This document shows, in pieces, positions 1 to 10,640 of a DNA stretch of 64,000 bases. The notes beneath the pieces are model-generated. The model searched no databases. It was not told the DNA's origin and saw only the letters and a list, made by a program, of their open reading frames with translations. Position 1 is the first letter of the stretch, and each line of letters starts with the position of its first letter. Made by a program: the position numbers and the translations under genes. The stretch spans positions 75,964,300 through 76,028,299 of the forward strand of contig CM049314.1 of the NCBI GenBank assembly GCA_026874595.1, written 5' to 3'. This DNA is from Sipunculus nudus. Lineage: Eukaryota; Annelida; Sipuncula; Golfingiida; Sipunculidae.

Positions 1-1090
1 TGAGTTCATGTCTGTTACACAACAGTGAGTTCACCATGATATCCCAGTATGAGGTAAAAAATATGACACCACGGTGAATTCACAACGTTGAACACACAAT
101 GATTCATAACATGAGTACTTTTATGTTACTCATCAGCGAGCTCACAGTGATATCTCAGGATGACGTCAAAATGTGACACCACATTGAATCCAAAACCGTG
201 AACTCAAAGTGACAGCATACTAGCATAGCAGTGAGATCATGTATGTTATACAAAAGTTAGTTCACAATGATATCACAGGATGACGTCAAAATGTGTTACC
301 ACATGTGACACAGCAGTGAATTCACAACAGTGAGCTCATAGTGATATCATGGCATGAGTTCATGTATGTTAAACAAAAACTAGTTCAGATTGATATCTCA
401 GGATGACATCAAAAATGTGTCATCACAGTGATTTCACAAGCTTGAGTTCACAGTGATGGCATTGCTTGAGTTCATGTCCGTTACCAACAGTGAGTTCACG
501 GTGATATCTGAGCATGAGGTAAAAAATATGACACCACGGTTAATTCACAAGTTGAGCTCACTATGATATCATAGCGCGAGTTCATGTATGTTACTCATCA
601 GCGAGCTCACGGTGATATCCCAGTATGAGGTCAAAAATAAGACACCATGGTGAATTCACAACATTGAGTTCACAGTGATAGCATAGCAGGGAGATCATGT
701 ATGTTATACAAGAGTGACACCACATTAATATCACAACCGTGAGCTCACAGTGAAATCATGGCATGAGTTGATGTCTGTTACACAACAGCGAGTTCACCAT
801 GATATCCCAGTATGAGGTCAAAACTATGAAAGCAGTGAGATTGTGTATGTAATACAAGAGTGAGTTCACAATGATATATCAGGATGATGTCAAAATGTGA
901 CACCACACTGAATTCACAACCGTGAGCTCACAGTGATATCATGGCATGGGTTCATGTCTGTTACACAACACTGAGTCCACAAAAATATCACAGGATGACA
1001 TCAAAATGTGACACCTGGGTGAATACACAACCGTGAGCTCACAGTGATATCTCAGGATGACGTCAAAAATGTGACACCACAGTGAATTCA
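1..1090. repeat. Satellite array, degenerate units of about 110-130 bp, cut by the window edge
   Basis: About ten degenerate units recur, each carrying variants of GTGAGTTCACAGTGATATC, then AGGATGACGTCAAAATGTGACACCA and GAATTCACAACCGTGAGCTC. The GATGACGTCAAA block starts near 151, 264, 392 (as GACATC), 871, 985 and 1052. A related block, CAGTATGAGGTAAAAAATATGAC, starts near 41, 507, 617 and 802, so the array mixes two subtypes. Several units hold a perfect TGACGTCA palindrome. The array begins outside the window. No coding signal is visible. Confidence 0.85.
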
Positions 1091-1130
1091 GAACCATATA
1101 CATAACAGGCTCATATGTATACTCCGATAG

Positions 1131-1769
1131 TGTAAGTGATGCCCAATAGAGGGCACCCCATTTATAGTCTTTTAAGTTCATTTTAGTGTCTTTGATGTCC
1201 AACAGGGGGCATCACTAGCTGTTAATTAGTCATTTGCATATTTTTCCTTATAGAGTTAAGTTGACTTATTTAATATGCACAAGTCACACTGCACCTGACA
1301 TCTGACTCTGCCGAATAAACGACTGCAATATTCTTAATTTTTGCGCCATTCCGTCACCAAACTTCATAATAGCAACACGCCATAAACATTGTATATTTGT
1401 TACCTTGCAGGTAAGCATTGTCTATGATATTCATTACTATTTGCATTCATAATTTTGTACAAGGTAATTACAAATATCAATATTTGAGTGTCAATGGCGT
1501 AATTCATTCATTTTATAATTTTCGGTTCTGTATCATAGTACTTTACCTAGCCACTGTTTCTCTTCACAAGAGTATCCACTTTACTATGGATATAACTCTG
1601 TAACACTGCTTGTAACTCATTTGTATTTGAATATTGTATTTCTTAAAATGTCTCTGGATTGTAAATATCACATTATATATAATTCTATTTTATTAGAAAA
1701 GAGGATTCCGTCACGAAACTTCGTAATGGCTACACGCCATAAACATTGTATATTTGTTACTTCGCAGTA
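1131..1769. mobile_element. Possible LTR remnant with a 65-bp direct duplication
   Basis: From about 1131 the sequence runs TGTAAGTGATGCCCAATAG, then an AT-rich stretch, then GAATAAACGACTGCAATATTC near 1312, which resembles the R/U5 part of an LTR with a poly(A) signal. A segment of about 65 bp beginning ATTCCGTCACCAAACTTC (about 1349-1410) is repeated with few changes at about 1707-1769, roughly 358 bp away. No protein coding of a retroelement is present here. The LTR reading is an inference from layout; the duplication itself is directly seen. Confidence 0.35.
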
Positions 1770-2170
1770 AACCCTTTCACCACGTTGGTCGTTTGCTTGT
1801 TCGTTGATAGAAGAGAAAGGACACTTCCCCTTTTCTTTAAGCTGCTCTCATTATTTTATGTAAAATGTTTTAATCCAAAGTAAAAATGAACAAATACTCA
1901 CGAAGATTGTAGAGTGACACATGTATTTGTGCATGGGTTCCTTCCAAAGACTGTCGCAGGAATGCTCAAACGTCCTGCCAAAATGTGACCTTTGACATAA
2001 TCGTTGCTGGTTGCAGCCCCTCCTGGTGTAACATTATCACAAAACAAACCGTACTGGCTGCACCGGGTAATTCACTTGCTGAGATGTGCGAGGTCTCAAG
2101 TTGACAGCACATTTTGTTACGCAGACTGCATGTACGCAGGGTGCAAATTCCTACCTATTGTCTATATAAT

Positions 2171-2211
<41 letters not shown>

Positions 2212-2269
2212 TTAATAAATGCGATGTACCACAATTATGTAGGATAATTCCGAAAATACTGAGAACTTA
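1770..2269. other. Intergenic or intronic stretch with (AT)n microsatellite
   Basis: No gene was recognised. The only structure is an alternating AT run at about 2174-2208. The short open frame across it is a product of the microsatellite. Confidence 0.6.
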
Positions 2270-3163
2270 TTATCCTTGAACTTGCAGCATTTAGATTATT
2301 GTAACAATCTTTAAAAAAAAGTGGGTCCAGTGACCTTGACCTCTGACCAGGTAACCACAAAAACCTAAAGATTTCCCAACTTTGTGCAAGTAAGCCATGT
2401 GTGAAAGATGGAAAGTTTGGGATGAAAAGTTTGATTTACAGTGCATACACAATCTTTTTAAAAATGTGACTCTTGTGACCTTAACCTTTGATCTCTTGAC
2501 CCTGAAAACCAAAATGGTTCTTACTTAAGTGGTGTGTCATTAATTAATCAAGTTTGAAGCCAATCTGTCTATCAAAAGCAAAATTATCATTCATAAGCTA
2601 ATTTGTAAATGGATGGGCCCTGTGACCTTGACCTTTGACCCTATGACCTCAAAATCAAATAAAACCTTCCCCTATTGGCAGGTGAGCAATTGAAGATGGA
2701 AGGTTTGTTATGAAAAGTTTGGCTTGAAATGCATAAACATTCTTATTAAATAAAATGGGTCATTTAACCTTGACCTTTGACTGTTGGACCGCAAAATTGA
2801 CAGAGTTCTTACTTTAGTGGTGAGCCATATATAAGTTAAGTTAATAACCAATGTGTTAAAAACTAAACTGGAGTTATCATCTAGAAACTAATATGTGAAC
2901 AGATGGCCCCTGTGACCTTAACCTTTGACCTTGTGACCCAAAATTCATTTATGCTCTCCCATACTGGCGAGTTAGCTAAATGCGCAAGATGATGAAAACC
3001 TTGGCTTAAAATGCAGCCATAATTTTTTTGATCTTTTAGAAGGATCTAGGCCAGACCAGCAGTTACGATTTGTGACCTGCTAACAGATGACTGGACAGCT
3101 GGACGAAGGCACAGCCAAAGGGTCATTCCTATACCTCAGTTGACTTACAGTCAGCTGAGGTAA
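2270..3163 (-). mobile_element. Family A non-autonomous Helitron2-like element, truncated copy
   Basis: This stretch matches the body of the copy at about 8415-9858, including the lead-in CCTTGAACTTGCAGCATT and the modules with GTGACCTTGACCTTTGACC. It lacks the GACCCATGGGTC end. It finishes with the family hairpin TCAGTTGACT-TAC-AGTCAGCTGA at about 3137-3159, followed by GGTAAAA. It has fewer internal modules than the 8302 copy. The minus strand is given because the CTAG/TT end of the family reads that way. Confidence 0.6.
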
Positions 3164-3297
3164 AATCTGGAAGTAGTTTGGAAGGAGCAAAAAAATAATG
3201 GTGTTGTGAATGTTCTAAAGGCAAATATAGGATGAGAATTTGGAAACACTGCTTTGTCAAGTACTTTATAATCAAAATATGAAACCATAACACTTAC

Positions 3298-3477
3298 AAA
3301 GTCAATGTGGTAGAATTTGTCAGTTGTTCTTATATACTGATAGCCTTCACCATCAAAGGAAAAGGCCAATTTGTAGGACTTTAGATACGGGTAACGTTGA
3401 ACTGAGATGCTGTGTGAATTGTTTCCAATGTTCGCTAGTTCTACCCCAATGACACGTTCAACAGTCTTCAAGTCAAC
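3298..3477 (-). CDS. Internal exon, middle part of second F5/8 type C (discoidin) domain
   Basis: Sixty codons, phase 0 at both ends. The acceptor is TTTTTTCTTCCACAG and the donor is TTT|GTAAGT. The peptide starts VDLKTVERVIGVELANIGNN and continues with SYKLAFSFDGEGYQYI, the usual discoidin core (DLxxVxxVxGV, then SYxxxxSxDG). It pairs with the exon at 4826-4998, which ends phase 0. At 60 codons it is 13 longer than the equivalent exon of the first domain (31021-31161), mostly from a longer tail. The closing exon of this domain is not seen between here and position 1, so it probably lies outside the window. Extracellular ligand or lipid/carbohydrate binding is usual for the family; the ligand is unknown. 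Confidence 0.85.
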
Positions 3478-4825
3478 CTGTGGAAGAAAAAACAAGGGGC
3501 ATGGCAAATGTATCATCGTTATAAAGGTTCTGAATCTAACTTATTCTAAACAGCTAGAGCACAATACATTCTCTGTACAACACTTCTAATTTAGATTATA
3601 CTAACCATAATCTTGCTGCTATTTCATGAGTTATAAATTCGTTCTTTCCACCAAGGGGTGCCCATGGATATTAGAAAATTATTCTTCAGACATATAGAAA
3701 ACCAGATATTCACATAGAAGGAAATATAAGGCAAAGTTAAGCAGTAAACTTATGAAGGGTTTAAAAATATATTTTGTGGCTTTTTTATACTTTTGTGGTT
3801 TTTTCTTTAAAACAGGGCAGGGCGGCTGGTGTTCTACTGTTTGCTGCTCACTGCAAATGAAACTATTTCAGTCCTGCATGAATTAATAATGCTCAAAACC
3901 AAATAAACAAAAATGAGGTTGAAATGAGTAAGAGAATGTTTTTTTTCAACTGAATTTAATGGTTTTGTAAAAGATCCAGCTTTTCTGCATGCAGAAAAGA
4001 AGTCAAACATGATTTAAATGAAGCCCCCATATGATCCCAATTTATACATAATGATGATGTCACATGAAAGTTAAAAGAGTACTGAACCACATATTTCCAG
4101 ACAAAGGCTATCAGCACAAACCTGCCAGCATGGAGGCATGCATGTAGCAGACTCAGAGTCAAAAGCCTGCCATCCTATGGTGATTCTGCTATGATGCAAT
4201 GCAATCCCACTAGAATCACAAAAGATCTGCGACTGGTCACCAATTGTAATTGTATATGAATAGCTGGTGAGCAGGACTCGATATGCAACTTGCAAACTGG
4301 CATTCGTAGACCATTGCATGATTTCTGGCATGTCAGAAAAATTGTGATTCGAATCACATACAATCCATTGTATACATGTGCAATTGCTTGCGATGCCATT
4401 TGCGACTGAATATCATTCAATTGGTCGCAGAAGTTTTGGTCAGGTGACTGAGTTCTGTGACTTGTCTACATATGAAGACACCATATTGTCATGTTTATTA
4501 TCCCAAAATAAACAACTGTGATCTGAAATCACAAGCAGTCACAGATGATTGCAGAAAGAAAAATATCCAACAAACTCACGAGTGGATGGAGGGTCAGTGC
4601 CCTTTCAATTATAACTTTTTATGTTAAGTTTGTTTTTCTTTTTTTACAAAATTACAAGTCTTACTGGATGCACAATCTAGCAACTGATGTTTTCCTGATA
4701 AAGAACTCTAAAAATATATAACAGTTTTTTTTGTCCCATTTAAAATCTCGATTTACACTGCCATATTTTTGCTATACTCTCTCTAAGCATTTGAGAGTCC
4801 AGTTTATTGATGTATTAACACTTAC
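3478..4825. other. Intron within the second discoidin domain
   Basis: A 1348-bp intron between two exons of one domain. I see no transposon ends that I can name. The part around 4180-4450 is rich in short complementary words (GCGACTGGTCACCAATTG against CAATTGGTCGCAG), perhaps an old palindromic element. The rest is ordinary AT-rich sequence. Confidence 0.6.
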
Positions 4826-4998
4826 AGTGAGGAAGTGTCTCCTCTTAGCTGAACTGACCAGGGTGCACCATGCTTTCAATCCACCAATCCTCATATTAAT
4901 TGCCCTGTCCTCACTCTGTTCAGAATTTGATGAAATCTGACTGTTCTCGATGAAACCATCACTAATACCAGCTCGTTCATAGTTGGAACAGATTCCAT
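4826..4998 (-). CDS. Internal exon, N-terminal part of second F5/8 type C (discoidin) domain
   Basis: The acceptor TTCTATTTTTCAG is followed by two bases completing a codon (phase 1) and 57 codons. The donor is ACT|GTAAGT, phase 0. The peptide includes AGISDGFIENSQISSNSEQS and AINMRIGGLKAWC. This matches the discoidin start pattern (G-x-x-x-G-x-I-x-D-x-Q-I-x-A-S-S, then A-R-L-x-G-x-x-x-W), with a cysteine near the start. It joins in frame to the exon at 3298-3477. The phase 1 entry matches the phase 1 exit of the EGF exon at 14419-14556, so direct splicing of the two is possible. Confidence 0.87.
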
Positions 4999-5310
4999 CT
5001 GAAAAATAGAACTGATCTTTATACTGGCCAGCCACTTAAGCTTTTTATCAGTGCAGAATGTGTAAGATTTCTCAGCTGCTCCCCCAATCAGTAGAATGGA
5101 CTACGATATCTTCAAAATATTTAACAATTGGTTAAAAGTCCAGTATGGTCAGACAGGTGGTGTTACCCAAACCAAAACCCACACCTGCTGCATGAGGCTC
5201 ACCAACCATTTAACCACCAAGACTGGCAAATTGCACCATATATCTCTCCTACATAATTTTTAATTTTAGATAAATACATATTTAATATAGAAAATTATAT
5301 AAATATATAA
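4999..5310. other. Intron sequence without recognised features
   Basis: Upstream intron of the discoidin exon in minus orientation. It is AT-rich, and no repeat end or exon was recognised. Confidence 0.5.
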
Positions 5311-5865
5311 CAAGGGACCCATGGGTCACTGCGCTCAGCTGAAGTTTGAAAAATTTAAGCAAATTGCAAAATATGCTTATTTCTACTGTAATTGTTTTTC
5401 TTATGTATTAACATATCACATATGAAAGCTATGAGGAAATGGCCTTCCTATTTGGTTAGTAAAGTTCTAAAAATATGATAGCAAAACTAATACTCTGACA
5501 AGACTGATGTAAAAAAAACATAACAGTTTTGAGATACTGTTTTGCATATGAAATATTTACAGATAGACAGGTGAACAGAAAGGATTGATACCTTTATTTC
5601 ACTTTCAAGGAATAATGCTTTGAAGTGTGAATATGCTTTGAAAACCATATTTTTTAGATATTAATTTTTTGTATTAATAGTTTTTATCAGATATTTTAAA
5701 TTTTACATTGTTTTAAATTCACAATAAAAATATAAAAATAGTTCAGAAATATACGTTGCATCATTATTTTTCCATAGTTTGGCTCATATCATGTCAAATT
5801 AGGCATACACATATATTTTATAATTTTAAAAATCACAAAATGTTTAAACTGAATTTAAAAGAAAA
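5311..5865 (-). mobile_element. Family A-type Helitron2-like element fragment, terminal half
   Basis: Begins (plus strand) CAAGGGACCCATGGGTC, preceded by AA. It holds the GACCCATGGGTC palindrome and then GCGCTCAGCTGAAG, which recur at 8078, 15392, 17234, 34580, 59491 and 62640. Its body (CTATGAGGAAATGGC, then ACTAATACTC and CTTTCAAGGAATAATG) is shared with 15392-16100. Both copies are followed directly by a family B element, so the pair is a compound repeat. Confidence 0.6.
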
Positions 5866-7317
5866 CTAGAATACGGGTAGTCCACAAACAACTACGTGTA
5901 TCCGCCAAAATCAGAGTGGGACAGGTGAAATGAGACATGGATTGAGTAGCAAGGGGGAATAGAGTTAATTGTGTTACATATTAGCATGGATGTCTGCAAA
6001 GTAAACTTGACTGTAGGTGTAATTTGAATGAGAAACTATCCAAGATCTATACACATGCAAAATTTCAGGAGGAAAAGTAAAACAATTGCCGAGATATGAG
6101 TGATTTTATCCCACAGCGGACAAACAGATGGATGCTGTGCAAGTATGGTTGCAGGTGGCTCAACCTGTTTCTTGTATGATAAAGAGCTATGTCAGATCCA
6201 AACACATGCAAAGCTTCTGGAAGATACATCAAACCAGTCCGGAGATAATAGCATGGATATCTGCAGCATGAATGTGAAATAGGTGGAGCCACCTGTCATA
6301 AAATCAAGAAAGCTATCCAGGATGTATACACATGCCAAATTTCAGATGTACAAGTCAAACCACCGCCAAGATATGAGTGATTTTAACCCAAGTCAAATTA
6401 ACAGATGAACACTGTGCAAAAATAATTGCAGGTGGCACTACCAGTTTCTTGTATGATAAAGAGCTATGTGAGATCTAAACACATGCAAATTTTCAGGAAG
6501 ATAAGTCAAACCAGTCTTGAGATATAAGCATGTACATCTGTAGCGTGAAGGTGAATGTAGGTGGCGCCACCTGTCATAAAATCAAGAAAGCTTTCCAGGA
6601 TGTATACATATGCCAAATTTCCGCTGAATAAGTCAAACCACTGCCGAGATATAAGTGATTTTTGCCCAAATCAAACGAATAGATGAACACTGTGCAAAAA
6701 TAATTGCAGGTTGTGCCAACAGTTTCTTATATGATAAAGAGCTATGTGAGATCTAAACACATGCAAATTTTCAGGAAGATAAGTCAAACCAATCCAGAGA
6801 TATGAAAATGGACATCTGCAGTGTGAAGATGGATGTAGGTGGCGCCATCTGTCATAAAATCAAGAAAGTTATCCAGGATGTACACGCATGCCGAATTTCA
6901 GGTGAATTAGTCAAACCACTGCAGAGATATGAGTGATTTTAATCCAAGGCAGAAAAACAGATGGACACTGTGCAAACATGGTTGCAGGTGGCACCACCAT
7001 TTTTTGTGTATGTTATAAAGCTATCCAAGGGCTACATTTGTACAAAAAATTTTTTCCTGATTGGTTAAAAGAGTCTGAAGATTTGTTGGCTAATGTGTCA
7101 AAACGGGGCATAGTTGGACCCACTATAGAGAGGAAAGGTCAGAGGTCAACGCCAATTAGTTAGGCACCAGTTCACATGTGACCTGATAATTGATGAAAGT
7201 TTCAGAAAAATCAGTTCAGTAGTCTCAGAGGAGATTTCTTTGGAAATAAATGTGGCAGCGGTGGCGGAACCCGGTGAAAAACATAGAACCCACAAATCTT
7301 TGTTTTGGCCAATACAA
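5866..7317 (-). mobile_element. Family B non-autonomous Helitron2/Helentron-like element, copy 1
   Basis: The left end is AA|CTAGAATACGGGTAGTCC and the right end is TTTTGGCCAATACAA|TT. Near the left end GTATCCGCCAAAATCAGAGT is the inverse of the right-end TTTTGGCCAATAC region (better preserved in the copy at 32649-33842). The body is a tandem series of roughly 300-bp modules with GTAGGTGGCGCCACCTGTCA, GAGATATGAGTGATTTT and AGAGCTATGTGAGATCTA, repeating around 5990, 6280, 6545 and 6830. No transposase is encoded. Read on the minus strand it has a 5' terminal repeat, its inverse internal to the 3' end, a hairpin and CTAG before TT. Confidence 0.65.
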
Positions 7318-8077
7318 TTATTTATTATAAGATAATATTGCTTAAAAGAACATAATGCCACACCATGGCATCTTCAAATTATTCCTTGCATCACTATAAA
7401 AAAATTTATTGTACATTTGAGTTTTCAGTACCAGCTTAATTTCATTAACTGGAATCAAAGGTTTAGTAAATTTGATAAAAAAATCCCAAGGTTGTTCAAA
7501 TCAGGTATACACACTGTTGGTTGGATGTGGGAGAATCAATACAGTTATGCTAATTACTATCTCAGCTATAATTTTATACTGAAAGTAATATTCAAATTCA
7601 CACCTTGTGAAAAGAATGCACAGTTTTATGAACATCCACACCTTTACATCAATATACCACTTTGTGGACAAAATTAAATGTGCACTTAATCATTGTAACC
7701 CAATGTGACAGAGCACAAAATAAAAAATGTAGCAAAAATTTGAAATAAGAATGATTAAAAATATAGAAAATTATAATATTTATCGAGTTTATGCATCATT
7801 TTTTTTTTTTGGGGGGGGGGGGGGGGGTTGCAGGGCTGAGCAGAAGATAAGCCAAGCTGAGCCAAAGTGGCTGCCTGGAGTGGACATAACATAGGTGAGG
7901 GCTGCAGAACTCACTGTACTGGCTAGTTGGTTTTATGTAAACAACACTTGACATAGTGAATAAAAACTTGAATAAAAGCTACTCTTTTCAATCAATTCCT
8001 TTGAAATTTCAGATTTTAAAAGATTAAATCCATATGTATATTTACTGTGAAAATTAAATCAACAGTGCATACAGAAA
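7318..8077. other. Intron sequence with poly-T/poly-G run
   Basis: No gene or clear repeat end. A T run followed by a G run of about 17 lies at about 7800-7827. Short open frames here carry no recognisable domain. Confidence 0.5.
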
Positions 8078-8127
8078 CAAGGGACCCATGGGTCACTGTG
8101 CTCAGCTGAAGTTGACCTTGAAAGTAA
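8078..8127. repeat. Family A end fragment, about 50 bp
   Basis: CAAGGGACCCATGGGTCACTGTGCTCAGCTGAAG is present and then stops after about 50 bp, where a family C start (CAAGGCCTATAGGCCTAATG) takes over at 8128. It looks like an A copy interrupted or truncated by the C element. Confidence 0.55.
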
Positions 8128-8301
8128 CAAGGCCTATAGGCCTAATGCAAACCTGTGCTTTGGGAAATACCAGGTATAATGCTTCAATGTTGGACCATTA
8201 CTTCTCTTGTATATGAACACTGTAGGTACGAAACATTTTGAATAAGAAACAATTACACAAACGTCACTGCTGAAATTCTGGCATGGGTGCACACAACACA
8301 A
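8128..8301 (-). mobile_element. Family C element, first part (interrupted by family A at 8302)
   Basis: Begins CAAGGCCTATAGGCCTAATG after AA, and continues GAAATACCAGGTATAATGCTTC to CTGCTGAAATTCTGGCATGG. The same order, uninterrupted, occurs at 53504-53680. The sequence resumes at 9859. The A element between 8302 and 9858 is therefore a nested insertion. Confidence 0.65.
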
Positions 8302-9858
8302 CTAGGGACCAATGGGTCTCGACGCTAAGCTGAATTTGTCTATAAGGATATTTTTAAAGAAATTTTTCAGAATGATAGTCCTGTGACCTCAACCAATGAC
8401 CTTGTGACCAACAAATCTTAGAACTTAATATCCTTGAACTTGCAGCATTAGGATTACTGTAACAGTCTTTTAAAAAGTGACCTTGACCTCTGACCAGATA
8501 ACCTCAATTTTTCTAGAGGTTTCCTCACTTTGGTAAGTAAGCCATGGAAAGTAAGCATTGGAAAGTTCAGGATGAAAAGTTTAATTTATAGCGCATCCAC
8601 AATCTTTTTAAAGATGTGGCTTCTGTGACCTTCAACTTAGATCGCTGGACCCTGAAAATCAAAATGAATTGCTTATGTGGTTGGTCATTATTAAATCAAG
8701 TTTGCAGCCAGTCTGTCTAACCAAAGCAGAATTATCATCCATAAACTAATTTGTGAATGGATAGGCCCTGTGACCTTGACCTATGACCAAAAAATCGAAC
8801 AGAATCTTCCCCAAGTGGCAGATTAGCAATATCTTGAAGATGGAAGGTTTGCGATGATAAGTTTTGCTTCAAATGCATACAAATTCCTTTTAAAGAAATG
8901 GGTCCTGTGACCTTGACCTTAGACCGTTGGACCCTAAAATTGATATGGTTCTTACTTTAGTGGTGGGCCATTTATAAGTTAAATTTGAAACCAATATGTC
9001 AAACTAATATCATCTGGAAACTAATTTGTGAACAGATGGCCCCTGTGACTTTGACCTTTGACCTTGTGACCCCAAATTAAATTTTGCTATCTCTATACTG
9101 GCAAGTCAGCTAAATGTGCAAGATGGAAAGTTTGGGATGAAAAGCTTGGCTTAAAATGCAGCCATAATCTTTTTGATTAAGTGAGTCCAGTGACCTTGAC
9201 TATTGACCTCATGACCCCAAAATCATATAGGTTCTTGCTTTAGTGGTGGGCCATGTGTAAGTCAAGTTTAAAATCCATGTGCCAATCCAACCTGGAGTTA
9301 TCGTCTGGAAACAAATTTTTGTATATGGACGGATTGACAGACACACAGACATAAAAAACGGACAGGGTGATAGAGCATCCACTTGTGATCAATAAACACA
9401 CCAGGTTTTTACCAGATGTAATCACAGCTGAGAAACTTACATGATTGTTGTCATTTTACAGTTAATAAATAGAAAAATATTTGTTAAAATAGGAATAAAT
9501 ACAGGTGGCACCGCCACGTTTCAGTAAATGACAAAAGTAGTCATGGTCAATATTCAGGGCAAGATTCATGACAAACCATGCATTAATTATCAAGATATTG
9601 GACATTTTGTATCATTTTTTTACTATTCTGAGTAGATACTTTCAATCCCCATAGCTCAAAGGATATAGGTTGCAGTGACCTAATTTCAGGTTTCCGATTA
9701 GATTTTTTATTGACCTCCCTGGATCATCACTTAGACATTTCTAGGACCAGCCATTACTATTTGTGCCCTGCTAACGGACTGCCAGACTCCAGGACATCCG
9801 GACGGAGGATGGACAGGCACCATTCCTATACCTCAGTTGACTTACAGTCAGCTGACCT
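8302..9858 (-). mobile_element. Family A non-autonomous Helitron2-like element, complete copy nested in family C
   Basis: Left end AA|CTAGGGACCAATGGGTCTCG. The right end is the hairpin TCAGTTGACT-TAC-AGTCAGCTGA followed by CCT and an A run. The interior carries several modules with TGTGACCTTGACC and TGACCTTTGACC, each separated by about 150-300 bp of related spacer. No open frame of note. The uninterrupted family C copy near 53680 reads AACACAAAAATGATTGTAG at the equivalent place. This implies insertion between A residues (T residues on the minus strand) without a target duplication, as described for Helitron2/Helentron elements. Confidence 0.72.
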
Positions 9859-10640
9859 AAAAATTATTGTAGCTGGCACCACCAGTCTTGTACACAACAA
9901 AGCTATCAGAGATATATACATATCCCAAGTTCAGGCTGATATATCAAACCCCTCCTGAGAAATAAGCAGGGACACACACTGTGCAAAAATTATTGTAGGT
10001 GGCACCACCAGTCTTGTATACAAAAAAGCTATTCGATAGGTATAAATATGCCCAATTTCAGGATGATATATCAAATTCCTCTATAGAAATAAGCAGGCAC
10101 ATACACTGTGCAAATGTTATTGTAGGTGGTGACACCTGTCTTGTGAACGAGAAAGCCATCAAAGACACATAGACAGGTCATAATATAAGGCCAATACATC
10201 AAACTTACCTTGAGTCTGATGCATGGGGCTGCCCAGACTTAGGTGAGAAAGGCAGTTCCCCCCGAGTGAACTGTGACAAATTTGCTGACTCAGGCTACTG
10301 CACTGGGTGAACTCAAGACCTGCACCTGGCTAGACTAGGTGAACATTTGATCTGTACCTGGCTGCACTGAGTGAACTCTTGACCTGTTGCCTAATCTGAT
10401 ACAGTTGTCAGTCTGCCAAAGCTATAAATAGATTGGCTCCACATGCAGCCCTGAGGGGCATGACACCCATGAGGTGATCACATGGTGCTCATGAGGTGTT
10501 CACATGTCACCCATGAGGGGATCACCTGCCTTGTGCTTGGCTGCACTGATTTAACTCTTGACCTATATCTGGCTGCACTGAATGAACACTAGATCTATTG
10601 CTAAATCTGAAACAGTTGGCAGTTTCTTAACCTATTTAAA
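9859..10640 (-). mobile_element. Family C element, second part
   Basis: Resumes with TTATTGTAGCTGGCACCACC and GTCTTGTACACAACAAAGC, parallel to 53680-54464. It continues with modules of ACCTGGCTGCACTGAGTGAACTC and CTGATACAGTTG. A shorter related unit with AAGCAGGCACATACACTGTGC sits near 10090. Nothing coding is seen. Confidence 0.6.

Noticed and set aside
3407-3589. Plus-strand frame over the discoidin exon
   Set aside because: Antisense to a well-supported exon with consensus splice sites; no domain.
4160-4450. Possible MITE in the intron, from GCGACTGGTCACC and GGTCGCAG words
   Set aside because: The complementarity is patchy and no matching ends or target duplication could be drawn.
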